Source: Isoetes taiwanensis
Lineage: Eukaryota > Streptophyta > Lycopodiopsida > Isoetales > Isoetaceae
Reading direction: 5' to 3'
DNA length: 64,000 nt
Assembly: GCA_021234155.1 (NCBI GenBank)
Contig: JAJEKV010000008.1
Location: forward strand, 8,026,445-8,090,444
The notes under the pieces were generated by a model. That model saw only the letters and a list, made by a program, of their open reading frames with translations, ran no database searches and had not been told where the DNA came from. The position numbers were made by a program, and so were the translations under genes. Positions 47,220 through 58,589 of the stretch are shown here, one piece after another; the stretch's first letter is position 1; each line of letters opens with the position of its first letter.

Positions 47220-48345
47220 TTAAGTTAATATGGTTTGATTAAGCTGCCATAAACTTCTTTGATGATGTTGAATTGGATTTTGTATTATGCCCATCATAAC
47301 TACATCGTCAATGTATAAGAGTAATTGGATTACCAAAGTACCTAGAGTGGTACCCAGCAAAGAACGTGATCTCAGCCATACATCTAGTTCATCAATGAAT
47401 AAACCGAACAATGTCGGAGAGAGCGGACACCCTTGGCGCACACCAATAGTGCTTCTGATAGTAAAATCATGCCCCAGCTTTATGAGCACTTCTGAATATA
47501 GCTGAGACACTGCCCCTCGAATCTCATGTGGAACCCCAATTTGATCCATTCTTTCGCCCAGCTCCTTTCTAAACACCGAATCAAATGCTTTCGTAAAATC
47601 TATGAAAGCTATATACATGCATCTGTTCGATGCTCTTGCTTTCTCAATCAAAACCCACAGCAATAATGCATGATCCAATGTATCATAACCTTTTTCTAAA
47701 ACCAGCCTAGAATTCTGAGCATTTACCATGCAATTCTGCCCAGGGACTCAATTTACTCTCCAAAAGCGAGCCTAGGATTTTTGAAAACATGCTTCCTATC
47801 AAAATTGTTCTGTAGTTGTTTGCAAATCTCTTACCCCTCGATTTATGAATGGGATCTAGTCTGTTTACTTTTCAATTATATGGCAAACCATCCCTGACAC
47901 ATTGGTTTAGCAGTGTAAGGACTATCAATGTTTTTTGGCCACCCCATTTGAATAATTCTACACAAAGGCCTTCAGTATCCTGTGCCTTGTGATTGGCCAT
48001 GTCTGCCATTGTTTTCTTCACTTTGTCCTCTGAGAAAAGGTCTGCTTGTATGGCCATGATGGGCATATTTTCGATTCTATCTTTTTCATAAATATCTTTG
48101 ACCAATTTGGCCAGATACTCTAAACTTAATTTGTGCTTATCTGGTTGGTCACGCATCACAATCCAAAAAGTCTTTAGAGCAGTTTTGAGCCTGTCACACA
48201 GATCGACCTGTCTTTGCCTGAAATAGGCATGTTTTTTTGCTCTTATCAGATTTTTATACCAACGTGGCTTAATCACGCAATTACTGGGCAGTTTTTATCT
48301 GGCTTCTTGGCATTCTGAGTCCCACCAAGAATTGCACGGTCTCCA
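47220..48345 (-). pseudogene. LINE-4: reverse transcriptase fragment of a different LINE family
   Basis: From about 48345 downward it encodes a linker (SLWRPCNSWWDSECQEAR), then RWYKNLIRAKKHAYFRQRQ. Next comes the RT entry with a decayed GKAPG-like segment (NHKAQDTEGLCVELFKW), then MYIAFIDFTKAFDSV, IGVRQGCPLSPTLFGLFID and a catalytic LYIDDVVMMG near 47300. Stops and shifts break the frame near 47750-47880. It shares motifs with LINE-1 but differs in detail. The downstream end is missing. Confidence 0.85.
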
Positions 48346-48815
48346 CAAGGATGAATTGATGTTGAGCTGATGAAGGGGATCTATGGGACCTATAAAATCA
48401 AGTCCCCATACTTGAAATGGACCTAGAGAGGTTATGACAGTAAGGGGAGCTGGCTGCAATACTTTTTTCCCAAAAATTTGACACTTGTGGCAACATTTTA
48501 TAGCATTATAACAATCCTTAAAGAGAGTAGGCCAGACATACCTTGATCTTAATATCTTCTTGGCTGTTGTGTCAGCAGCAAAATGGCCTCCACATATGCC
48601 TTCATGGCATGTTTCAATGATCATTTGGCTTAGCATGCTTCTTAGTATGATCAAAAGTTCTACCAGCTGCGTCAAGAAGGGTATTATGCACCACCATGTG
48701 CGCATATTTGGAAGGCCAATATATTAAATCCAGCCAGTATGATTTAGGGTTCCTTTTAAATCTGGCTAGCATGCACGGCTCCATCGCCATCTGCAAGAAC
48801 CGTGTCCCCTCATCC
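48345..48815 (-). pseudogene. Ty3 integrase fragment fused to LINE-4
   Basis: Minus strand: ETCHEGICGGHFAADTTAKK, then ILRSRYVWPTLFKDC and CCHKCQIFGKK form the integrase zinc-binding domain. VWGLDFIGPIDPLHQLN is the core start. It is then cut at about 48345, where the same open frame (48705-48295) runs straight into LINE-4 linker sequence. It belongs to the same broad lineage as the copy at 44455-45905. Confidence 0.8.
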
Positions 48816-48859
48816 GATCAACCAAGAACCATTGGAGAAAACTTACTCAATTTCTAGAC

Positions 48860-48990
48860 AATCAAGAACTTTTTCCAGTCTCCTAAATCCCCTATGATCT
48901 TAGACAAATCATTAAAAGAAAAAATAAAAAAACTTTTCCACTAGACCAGAAAATCCCGAATTAACAAGATTGATAAATTTATTAAATTTT
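48860..48990 (+). repeat. Dispersed repeat R2, copy 3 (weak)
   Basis: The run atcttagacaaatcattaaa, then cttttccactagaccagaaaatcccgaattaacaag parallels copy 1 (atcttagggaaatcatttca, then cctgaaaaacccaaattaacaaag). The match is partial. Confidence 0.4.
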
Positions 48991-49014
48991 AGTTCAGCCA
49001 ACTGATGTACATAT

Positions 49015-49908
49015 TTTTTTTTTGAAGAACTGTGTCATCAATATATTAAAAGAATGGTAATGTTACAAAGCAAGTGAGGAGGAAAGAGAACTGCCCCAAA
49101 GAGACAGCGATACCTCGACACTCCACAACAAACTCACAGAAAAACTGCAACTCTACCGGCCAATGAACTGATCACCACCATCTACAACACCCAAGAAGTC
49201 CCGCCAAATGGCAAACTTCTGCTCTACTAATCCCGGGAACACCAGAAAGCTTTGAAATAGCTTGTACCTGAGTCGAGGAATCAGAGAGGCTACAGGCTGC
49301 TGAATCCCCTGAAAGATCCACAACCGCCGCCGCTTCCAAATCATCCACACCAACCAAGCCACGCGATGGATGCAAGGCTTTGTCGCCGCAAGAGCGGCCA
49401 AGCACCAGGATACACATGAAGCGAAGAATCACGACTAGTCAATCTCACTGAAACAGAGCCCTAACCCAATCCTCCCGCAGCTGCGGGTGAGGGCATGAAA
49501 CCGCACGATGCTCCACAGCCTCACGATGAAGGCCACAACAAGGGCGAGAGGGCTCACACCTGGCCTAAACCGACTCACAAGGGCATTCACCCCGATCATG
49601 AATTGCACCACTTGCCACGTATAACCCTAACCTTCTTGGGGAAGTGAGCTCCATGTCCACGTCCCAAACCGAAGCCATCGAGAACCCGAAGCTGCGAGAC
49701 CACTTGCACGAAGAGGCGGTGTGTCATGAATAGCCGGCACCGGTAACAAGACCGCACAAAACAAGAAGACACAACATCCGGATGAACCTTTCAAACCTGC
49801 ACCACCACATCATCATGAGGGACTATAGGTATGTGTAGTGGAATACTCCCCGCCACTTGTTCCCAGATAACCCGATCACTGCCCCTCAAGCGAAAGCAAG
49901 CTCGAAAG
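49015..49908 (-). mobile_element. 5'-truncated L1-type LINE with a 16-bp target duplication
   Basis: Plus-strand T10 at 49014-49023 is the complement of its poly(A) tail. The minus frame around 49401-49153 (LVWMIWKRRRLWIFQG) matches the extreme C-terminus of plant L1 ORF2 (W.IWK.RN..IF). It is flanked by AACTGATGTACATATT at 49000-49015 and 49909-49924, the direct repeat made on insertion. A classic target-primed insertion. Confidence 0.85.
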
Positions 49909-49984
49909 AACTGATGTACATATTGACAGCTACGGTCTGGAGTGTATGTTGGGTCCTCTGGTGCCTCTCTTTTTTATTATGGCC

Positions 49985-50185
49985 ATTTATGATTGGATGA
50001 GCCTATGATTTTGGAATATAAAATATAGGTTCGTCTAAGCTTTTAGAATATAAAATACAGGGGCTTGAACCTCATACGGATCGCCTAAGATTTTAGAATA
50101 TGAAATATGGGGACTTGAACCTCTACCAAAATAATTCAATGTCCTAATAAAAGTGCTTTGACCAATACAACTAGTGGGCTAAGAC
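49985..50185 (-). repeat. Short repeat with two B-box-like motifs, possible SINE remnant
   Basis: On the minus strand GAGGTTCAAGTCCCC and GAGGTTCAAGCCCC lie about 55 bp apart, each followed by a t(g/a)tattttatattctaaaa block. GGTTCAAGTCC matches the pol III B box. A third, weaker unit follows. There is no convincing A box, so SINE origin is a guess. Confidence 0.35.
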
Positions 50186-50289
50186 AACTATTTTTTTTAT
50201 TCGATGTATATTTTCTTTTATAACAACCTATTCAATTGTTTTAGGTGTACGGCTTATGGTTTCAGGAACGGTCATTTATACATCCATAT

Positions 50290-53200
50290 CAAATCTCTAT
50301 GGAGCCCCCTATCCCGACCCTGCTTTGAAAGGAGACACCTACCATGCCTTAGCCCAGCCTGAGATCCAGCCCTCCCAACAAACCCAGTTCCATGCCAAAT
50401 ACTAAACCACCACCCTGCCACCAACCACTGTTGCTATCGAGCTGCAACCAACCCTTAGGGCCCTTCTGCCGAGACTCCAGCCGCTACTGATCATGCGCCA
50501 GCTTCGCCTGCTCGGCCTGTTCCTGCCGCATACACTGCCAAGGTGGCCTTACCGGTGTCCAACAGCACGCCATGTTGCTTCCACTTCTGCCACCGCCCTT
50601 GAGCCTGCAGCTGCTGCTCCCGCCAGCAAATAGGAATTGTGCCTCTGCGTGTTCTCCTGGAATTGTTTGGGCTTTCTACGACAAAAGGAAGATAGTCTTA
50701 ACTCAGTTGCTATAGACATGGACATCATCTTCCTCGTGGAGACATGGGAGCATGCGGGTCACAGGCTACCTGACCTGCAAGGACACTAGCGATACTCAGT
50801 CTTCAATGGCTGCACAGGGAAGCAGGGACATGCGTGATACTACCGCACAACCCTCGCACAATGGATCTCCCTGTGTAAGACTGACAGGCACAACCGGTAC
50901 ATGTGGGTGCCTGTAGAAAACCATAGTGGCCGCCCTCTCTTTGTGGCAGCCTGCTACTTCCCACATGCCGAGAGCAACTTCGATCACGCCCGCTCGGATG
51001 TTGATTGGCCGGATCCCTGTGTCAATCTATATGATGACATACAGCAGCACAGGAAGTTGGGCTGCATCATCCTCCTTGGAGACTTCAATACACGCAAAGG
51101 AGTGGATTAAGGCAATTCGACCCCTTGACTGATGTCGTCTTACAGGAAACCTGGCCATGATTATTATATGACACTTAGGTCATGCACTATGGTAAACAGC
51201 CGCTTTTGCTTTGCGGCATCTTTGATCTGGCCATTGTGGCCGCCCTCTGGCATGAACACTTACAGGCAGGAGAACCAGGAGGGTGGATCCAGTGTGGTGG
51301 ACTATGTGTTGGTAGCTGAGTAGGATATGCATGCGGGCAGGCATTTCCAGATGGGAACATGAGGTCGACTCAAATTCACCTGCCACTATATCTGCAGCTG
51401 GTCTGGCAGACTGTTCGGACCCCCGGTGCCATAGCACATCGCATGCCTCAGCTGCGCTTGGACTACGAACATGGAGAGGCCTATGCCCAGATGCTCGCAG
51501 AGGATTTTCCAGGAGATCTGCAATGCCCTATGCTACAACAACATACAGAAAGTTTGATTGACATGTTAGGGACTGCCCCAGAGAGGTGCTTCAGGAGAAA
51601 CTGCCCTTGCCGGATCACGGGAACCACAATCTTCCCATGGATCTAGTGGTTCGATGCTGAATACAAGGAAACAAATGGCAGCTTCGCTGGGTCACGGACC
51701 CTGCTCTGCGCTCACACGCTACCAAACAGTACTGCACTTTTCTTCAGGCTAAGAAAGTCAGGTACATCGCAGAGCATCAGAGGAAAATGTTCTATCTCCT
51801 GGACTACCACCCTAGGACCTTCTGGCGAAGGGTGCTCAGAAAGTCGGCACAGCCTATAGGGACACATCATTCCCAAACAGTAGAGGAAATACTTGAAACA
51901 GCTCTACGATCCACATGATGCTCACTCAACGATACCCGCCCATGACGACCCCGTGCTGGAAATCACAGAATAGAATAGAATAGAATATGATTTTATCGTC
52001 CACGGAGACCAACTGGCCTATGGGACCCAAGTACAAAGAGAGAGCAACAGGCGTATTACTACCAGGATTAAAAAACCCCCGCCCCGAAGGGTTTTCGGGG
52101 GAAAAACCTTGACATACTGCATAGTTATATACATAATCACAAGTACAGCTGAGGTTAATGTAAAACGGGGGCATAACTGAGTCCGCGTATCCATTACCTC
52201 CGAGGTAATGATCCCAACAAACCCTACAGAGGCCGTGCTTTCGATTAGCTCATGCAAGGCCCGATGGGGCACATCTAACCGAAACATACCGAGCCGGATA
52301 TCTTTGGTACGTCGGACAGGCACGAGGGCGTGACTTTCATCCTCAATGGCGCCCGGTTGACAATGCGGACTCTGTCCTCACGCGGCTCCCGAATCCATCT
52401 CCCCGTCTCAATGCGCGGAGGTGGTGTGCACCTGTGCGAATGGAAGCAATCACCCCCAAGCTTTTCATGGGTAGATGGGTGCGCAGTAGTGGTGTGGGCC
52501 CCTCGTGAGCATGGGATTAACTGGCGCCGATAATTTGCCACCTTGACATGTGACAGGCCTCTCGCATCCCAAAGCTTGGCCATGAAGCAAGCATCCAAAT
52601 CTTGCTTCAAGGCGTAGCGTTCCTTCGGTGTATGCACCGGGTCCACATCCGTGTGCCTGCACATTCCATAGCGAGAACCACTGGGCTTGCTTGTCTTTCC
52701 AAAGAAGCTTTGAGTCGCCATGGGCCCATCGCCAATGCCAAAGCAAGGTTGGGCAGCCGGGCTTCATCCATAGCCACCACCTTCCGGAAGTAAATAAGGT
52801 GACGTTCCAGTATGACCCTCCTGTAATGGAAGGAAGCCTTGTCTCACGGAGCAAGATCCGATATGGGACCGTGGATTTCACTCCCGGTGCCGGGCCAAGA
52901 AGGCCTTCTGCACCTGCTCTAGATCGTTCCAAGTGGTGAGGGATATCACCGCCCCACACTTCACGCCCCATAGAGGAGGACCAGGTTCAACCAAAGCCCC
53001 GAACAAGTGTGCCCGGTGACCCCATGCATACAAACCGCCTTTTTATTTGTTGTTTTGCATTGCATACGTGGCTTTCCGGCTGCGCAGACCCAGAACTCGA
53101 TGGATGCATCCCAGTGTGTAGTAGTAGAAAACTGAATGCCCAAATACTACAGAGGCTGATGTAGTTCAGGGCTTGCAGCATCTATCCAATCGGGAAGCGC

Positions 53201-54165
53201 CAGACTTATATGGCATGCAGGTAGAGTTGCTCAATTGGGCGGGGCCACTCATGGCACCAGTCCTAACTGCCTTGTTCAACAGGGTATTACAAGAAGGATT
53301 CCCCCCACAGTGGACCGCTAGCAGAATTGTGCACATCTACAAGGCAGGTGACCCGCATTGCCCAGCCAATTACCAGATGATTATGGTCAGTTCGGTGTTT
53401 GCCAAATTCTTAGCCAGAATTATCGAGCAGCAGCTGACCGACTGGGCCGAGGCGGCAGAAAAGCAGGCCCTAATACAGGCAAAATTCAGGGCCCGATACT
53501 CAACCATTGACCCCATCTTCACGTTGCGAACCTTGGTCGAGGAAAACAGGAACCGTAGGCATGACTTGTATTGCTTCTTCATAGACTTTGCCAAAGCCTT
53601 TGTTACTGGCCTCGAGAAAAGCTGTGGGCATGGTCGCAAGAGCTAGGGGCCCTTGCGATCTACAGAACGGAGTTTACAGGCTATATGAGAGGTGCTCAAG
53701 AAACCATTTGATAGCAGTATCAGGGTTCATCAAGGATGCCCTCTCTCTCCAATACTTTTTGGACTCTACATTGATCCGCTCGAGCGCTGGCTTGCCGACA
53801 ATGGTAGGGACGGAATTCAACTGCTGCACCAGGTCACCAGACAGCTAAGATATGCAGATGATATGGACTTTCTAGCCTATACCTCGGCGGACATGCAATG
53901 CCACTTTGATGTCTTGGACACAACTATGTCCAACACCATTCACGTGACATGCATCTCATGATGTGTGGTAATGTGTTTTGTATATTTTGTACATGTGTAT
54001 GGTTTCACAGCATTCTTATTGCTGCCATGGTTTTTCCTCCAAAAACCTTTTGGGGCAGAGGTTTTTTAATCCGGGCAATAATTACTCTACTGCACTCTTT
54101 GAGTTGGGTCCCATAGGCCGCTGAATCTCCGTGGATGCTAAAAACCCTTCTATTCTATTCTTGTT
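50290..54165 (+). mobile_element. LINE-3: same family as LINE-1/2, interrupted by a copy of its own family
   Basis: It begins in the Ala/Pro-rich tail of ORF1, which ends AGCAAATAG at about 50633. ORF2 follows at once: an endonuclease with DSLN, IIFLVETWEHAGHRLPD, CYFPHAE and ILLGDFNTR (about 51070-51090); a linker; RT entry from 53154 (EITEADVVQGLQ is restored across the insert; SNREAPDLYGMQVELLNWAG); FIDFAKAF; VHQGCPLSPILFGLYID; and RYADDMDFLAY (YADD at about 53852). Sequence after about 53940 jumps to the family 3' UTR, losing the RT thumb and Cys region. It ends in ttctattctattctt at about 54165. Stops and shifts are frequent. The 51970-53148 segment is an opposite-strand insert. Confidence 0.88.
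51970..53148 (-). mobile_element. Nested 5'-truncated LINE copy inside LINE-3
   Basis: 1179 bp, opposite strand to LINE-3. It starts (53148) within RT thumb sequence (LGIQFSTTTHWDASIEFWV) and runs through the ORF2 C-terminus (IEDESHALVPV, FVGIITSEVMDTRTQLC). It ends with the conserved family 3' UTR and a (TTCTA)n tail at 51970. ACAGA occurs on both sides (51965-51969 and 53149-53153). Removing the insert and one ACAGA restores the LINE-3 frame. Confidence 0.9.
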
Positions 54166-54690
54166 GTATTGCCTATTATTTTGCACAGGTTTTTTATAGC
54201 ATATGCTTATGATCTCTTCTTATAAAAATCTTTGCTTCTTATTTTATTCTAAAGAAAATTAAACATCTTATATTATAATGTACGGGCGTGTATCTATCTT
54301 CCATTACACTCTATATTGGATGGCCGAGATTTGATCAGTCCGAGGACTGGGAAGGCACGTCCCAAAAAAAACTCCGAAGATGACTATGGCAGCCAAGCCC
54401 AAATTCAATTCTGCTTCTCCTATTCTTTTCAATTATTGTTGGATTCACTCTGCCTATTTTCTTCCCTTTCCATTATCTTGCTTAAAACCAAATAAACACC
54501 AAGTGGAGCATCACTGCATATGGAGCTCTGCACTGGTCGATTCCGTGCTGTCTGTTTTGGAGATGGAGGCTTCTTTCATTTAAGAAGGATCTTCTGTATG
54601 CAAAGATTTACGATACATGATTTGGGGTTCGAATGCATTTCCTGTGGCAAGAAAGGATTAAGGTTAAACCAACTTCTTCTTTGGCTTTTA
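54166..54690. other. No gene recognised
   Basis: AT-rich with short frames only. Confidence 0.4.
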
Positions 54691-54694
54691 AGAT

Positions 54695-54985
54695 ATCTAT
54701 TAAAGCATTTCAAGGGGATCTTTGTAGCTATTTATGGTCTTTGCAATTGTGTTCCTTGCTGGGGTGCCAAGCCAGATTGAGCATATATGTTGGAACAGAA
54801 CTATATTAGAGCATTTCAAGGGGATCTTTGCAGTTCTTTTGATCTTTGTAGCTGTGTTTCTTGCTGGGGTGTCAAGCCATACATGTTAGATCATTGTAGC
54901 AGAATTATATTAGAGCATTTAAAAGAGACCTTTGCAGCTATTTATGGTCTTTGCAGATGTGTTTCTTGCTCGGGCATCAAGCCCC
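54695..54985 (+). repeat. Three-unit tandem repeat, period about 105-110 bp
   Basis: Units start near 54695, 54808 and 54911. Each contains gcattt(c/a)aa.g.ga.ctttg, then (ggt)ctttg(c/t)a, then tgtgtt(c/t)cttgct(g/c)ggg.(t/c).(c)aagcc. The units are diverged. Overlapping open frames (54520-55113) arise from the repeat period. Confidence 0.8.
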
Positions 54986-54989
54986 GGTT

Positions 54990-55950
54990 CGCTATTTTAC
55001 TTCAAATCCTTTGTGTACAGTATAAGAATAACTTATACAATGAGATGTTGTGCAAGGTCTTTCAAGAAACAATACCAATTAGACGTCGGCATGCGAGTGC
55101 ATGTTTGGAGTAGGCGTAATCCTTATGTTCACATGAGTTTTCTTGTATTCAGCTCACAACACTATATCTTCTAGGCGTTTTTCCTTAAATGCAATATCAT
55201 GTTTCAAGAGTATTATATTTTGGCTTTATGCCATTGTTTAACTCCAAAAATCAATGAAGAGTGGGTGCTTAATCTCTTTTATTGATGTTTGAAACAATTC
55301 GAGATTTCTGTCATTGAGTTATTTTATTTGGCCATCCTGTTTCAAGTCTTGCTAGGTTTTTCTGTCATGGTTGGAAGCAGCTCTAGGCAGATCTCTGGTG
55401 AGTCTTCAAAAGCGGATGTATTAATTCACAATGGCATCCTTCTGACTATAATGTTCATTCAATTTATGTAGGGGATGGCAGCTGGTCATGTGTGTTCTTT
55501 CCTCGAGGATATTTATAGTACATATTAGGTCGTGGGGTCTAAAGACACATAACTTGATAAAAGAACTATTCCCAGAAGATATAGTGGTGGTTCAAAAGCC
55601 TGGTAACGCATTAGGAGTTGGAAACAATGTTGCAGGTTAGTAGGCCTCTTAGTCACACATTCAGGACCTTTGTACAATTTTCAAAATGTGAAAAACAAAA
55701 GAAGTTCCATTGAGAATTAGAAATTATTATACATTTTATGGTATAGAAACATTATCTGCAATAATTTTCATTAACTAATGACAACAACATGCATTCCTCG
55801 ATCTCAACGGAGCTCATGGCCTTAAATTTAGAGAATTTTCGAGCAGGTTAAAATGTAAAGACCAGAAGGAATTTTATCATATCCTTGCATAGTTGCCCTT
55901 TCACTGGTTAAAAGGCCATAATTTCCACTCCATTTTGGATTGGTAAATTT
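54990..55950. other. No gene recognised
   Basis: No domain-bearing frame. It is gene-free DNA up to the first LTR of the palindrome. Confidence 0.4.
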
Positions 55951-55954
55951 GATC

Positions 55955-56895
55955 TGTTAAGACCCGCAAGGCAGAGGATCGAGTTCGAAAGCAGATAGTC
56001 AGGTGACTAGCTTAGAAAGAAAGGTGGTTATTCCAGCAAAGCGGATAGTCAGTTGACTAGCTTTGGGAAAGATTGTTACTCCCTAAGGCAGATGATCGAG
56101 GAGATCAGCCTTGGGAAGGGAGGGAATTGATACGGCACTAGCTTGGGGGCGTGGCTCAGAGAAAGGATTTGCAGAAACAAACACAGAGGCAAGGACTTTT
56201 TATTTTATAACCTTGATTGAATGTTTAAACCTTAGAAGTTTTAAAATTATAACTTATAAAAGAAGAACCATTGAAATATTAAAGGTTATGGAAATAATGA
56301 AATGTTAAATACTAATGAAAAAAAAAAAAACGCTACAGTTGTAGCGACCACGGCAAACTGATCTGCCGACCAAAACCAATTGCCTCTATTCTTTTAGCCG
56401 AAAAGGCCTGGCGTGGTCGGAAATAGCACCTGGGCTAACGAACCAGCCCGGATTGCAGGAACAGGCATCCGGATCTGCTAAGTTTAGCAGAAAACGGGTC
56501 CGAGATAGCCGGATTCGGCATAAAAGGTAAAAGGAAATCCAAAATAAGATCAACCAGAACCTTCTAGAATAGCATAAGAAGTAAACGCTCTGCAGAATTG
56601 TAGGAGCCAGAAGCGTTTTATGATCTCACCATCAATCTTGCTATAGAATTACTAGAAATTTGTTGGTTGATTGTCTTTAAGTCTTAGAGTATTCCCAGAG
56701 AATCCCAGAGAGGCTACTCAGCAGGTTAGCAGACTCTCAGAATTGGGAAGAATTTGAGTCTAGACTTGGCGTGTTTGCAAATCAGAGCCCGGTTGGGTGG
56801 ATAAGTTGTGCCGAGGGACCTTGATCTGGAGATTCCAGGTTGTTTGGACTAACCGTGTTTGACAGTTTTGCAGATAGGGAAGCCCATTTGTATCA
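55955..56895 (+). repeat. LTR of an unassigned retroelement, left arm of palindrome
   Basis: It starts TGTTAAGACCCGC and ends GTATCA. It is the inverted counterpart of 56913-57860 and a direct, more diverged relative of 57923-58581. It contains an A-rich run at 56320-56332. A 66-codon frame (56111-56308) recurs in the inverted arm (57771-57535) with few changes; it is a repeat by-product, not evidence of a gene. Confidence 0.75.
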
Positions 56896-56898
56896 AGT

Positions 56899-56910
56899 GC
56901 TCTGATACCA
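56899..56910 (-). other. Primer-binding site at the palindrome centre
   Basis: On the minus strand TGGTATCAGAGC starts two bases after the right arm's GTATCA end. This matches the initiator Met tRNA site used by many plant LTR elements. It therefore belongs to the right arm as its 5' LTR. Confidence 0.75.
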
Positions 56911-56912
56911 CT

Positions 56913-57860
56913 TGATACAAACGGGCTTCCCTGTCTGCAAAACTGTGATACCACTTGATACAAATGGGCTTCCTTGTCTGCAAAACTGTCAAACATGGTT
57001 AGTCCAAACAATTTGGAATCTCAAGATCAATGTCCCTCGGCACAACTTATCCACCCAACCGGGCTCTGATTTGCAAACACGCCAAGTCTAGGCCCAAATT
57101 CTTCTCAATTCTGAGAGTCTGCTAACCTGCTGGGTAGCCTCTCTGGGATTCTCTGGGAATACTCTAAGACTTAAAGACAATCAAACATCAAATTTCTAGT
57201 AATTCTATAGCAAGATTGATGGTGAGATCATAAAATGCTTCTGGCTCCTACAATTCTGCAGAGCGTTTACTTCTTATGCTATTCTAAAAGGTTTTGGTTG
57301 ATCTTATTTTGGATTTCCTTTTACCTTTTATGCTGAATCCGGCTATCTCGGACACCTTTTCTGCTAAACTTAGCAGATCCGAATGCCTTTTCCTGCAATC
57401 CGGGCTGGTTCGTTAGCCCAGGTGCTATTTCCGGCAACGCTAGGCCTTTTCGGCTAAAAGGCAATTGGTTTTGGTCGGCAGATCAGTTTGCCATGGTCGC
57501 TACAACTGTAGCTTCTTTTTTTTTTCATTAGTATTTAACATTTCATTATTTCCATAACCTTTAATATTTCAATGGTTCTTCTTTTATAAGTTATAATTTT
57601 AAAACTCCTAAGGTTTATACATTCAATCAAGGTTATAAAATAAAAAGCCCTTGCCTCTGTGTTTGTTTCTGCAAATCCTTTCTCTGAGCCACGCCCCCAA
57701 GCTAGTGCCGTATCAATTCCCTCCCTTCCCAAGGCTGATCGCCCTCGATCATCTGCCTTAGGGAGTAACAACCTTTCCCAAAGCTAGTCAACTGACTATC
57801 CGCTTTGCTGGAATAACCACCTTTCTTTCTAAGCTAGTCACCTGACTATCTGCTTTGAAA
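56913..57860 (-). repeat. LTR, right arm of palindrome (inverted copy)
   Basis: The complement of the left arm over about 0.9 kb, with substitutions and small indels. Near the centre, a roughly 40-bp segment (acttgatacaaa.gggcttcc, then tgtctgcaaaactg) is present twice in tandem. Homology stops near 57860, short of the expected TGTTAAGA start. Confidence 0.75.
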
Positions 57861-57922
57861 GAATTTCTTTTAGGCTCGCAAGGCAGATGATCGGGGACGA
57901 TCAGTCTTGAGACGGGAAGGAA

Positions 57923-58581
57923 TTGTTAAGACCCGCAAGGTAGATGATCGGGGACGATCAGTCTTGAGACGGGGAGGAATTGTTACGGGACAAGCTTGGG
58001 GGAGCGACTCAAAGGATTTGCAGAGATGAACATAGAATAGAATAGAATAGAGGCAAAGGTGTTAGTCATCATTTTGAAATCTAGATGTGTCGGGGAGTTA
58101 AAGGAAGAAGCTATTTTAATATAAAAAGGCCATGCCTGCTAAAAAAAGGCTAAAGTCGCAGAGAGATCTATAAATAGAATCTAAACTTCAGTTGGATATA
58201 TCTCGGCAACCAGAGGTCGGATTGTAGCGATTTTTACTTCATTGGAACCGGCTCGGAGTCTAGTTTCAGAATTGGGATGGCACATTCTGTAGTTCATCCG
58301 GACGAGAGAGTAATGTCTGAAAACGTGATGAGGGGTCACAAAAATACTGCGGCAGCGACATCACAGTCTTTATGATCCACAGCTGATCCCAGAGAAGTTA
58401 TTTAGTTGAATAACAAAATTCTCAGTGTCTGGAAGAGCCACAGAGATCCTTTGCAGTGTTAGCAAATCTGAGCCCAGTTGGGTGGTGAATTTGTGCCAGA
58501 AGATCATGTTCCTGGATCTTAAAGTTGTTTGGATTAACTGTGACTGCTAGTTTTGCAGGTAGAAAAGACCGATTCGTATCA
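57923..58581 (+). repeat. Third related LTR, direct orientation, shorter
   Basis: It starts TGTTAAGACCCGC and ends CGTATCA, followed by a decayed primer-binding site (TGATCATAGTGC). It contains CTATAAATAG near 58168, a plausible LTR TATA box, and a (TAGAA)n run at 58030-58050. A duplicate of its first 55 bp lies just upstream (57873-57925). Confidence 0.7.
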
Positions 58582-58589
58582 TGATCATA

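Noticed and set aside
56111-57771. Two copies of a similar 65-78 codon frame
   Set aside because: They are the same LTR segment in the two palindrome arms; recurrence reflects the repeat, not selection on a protein.
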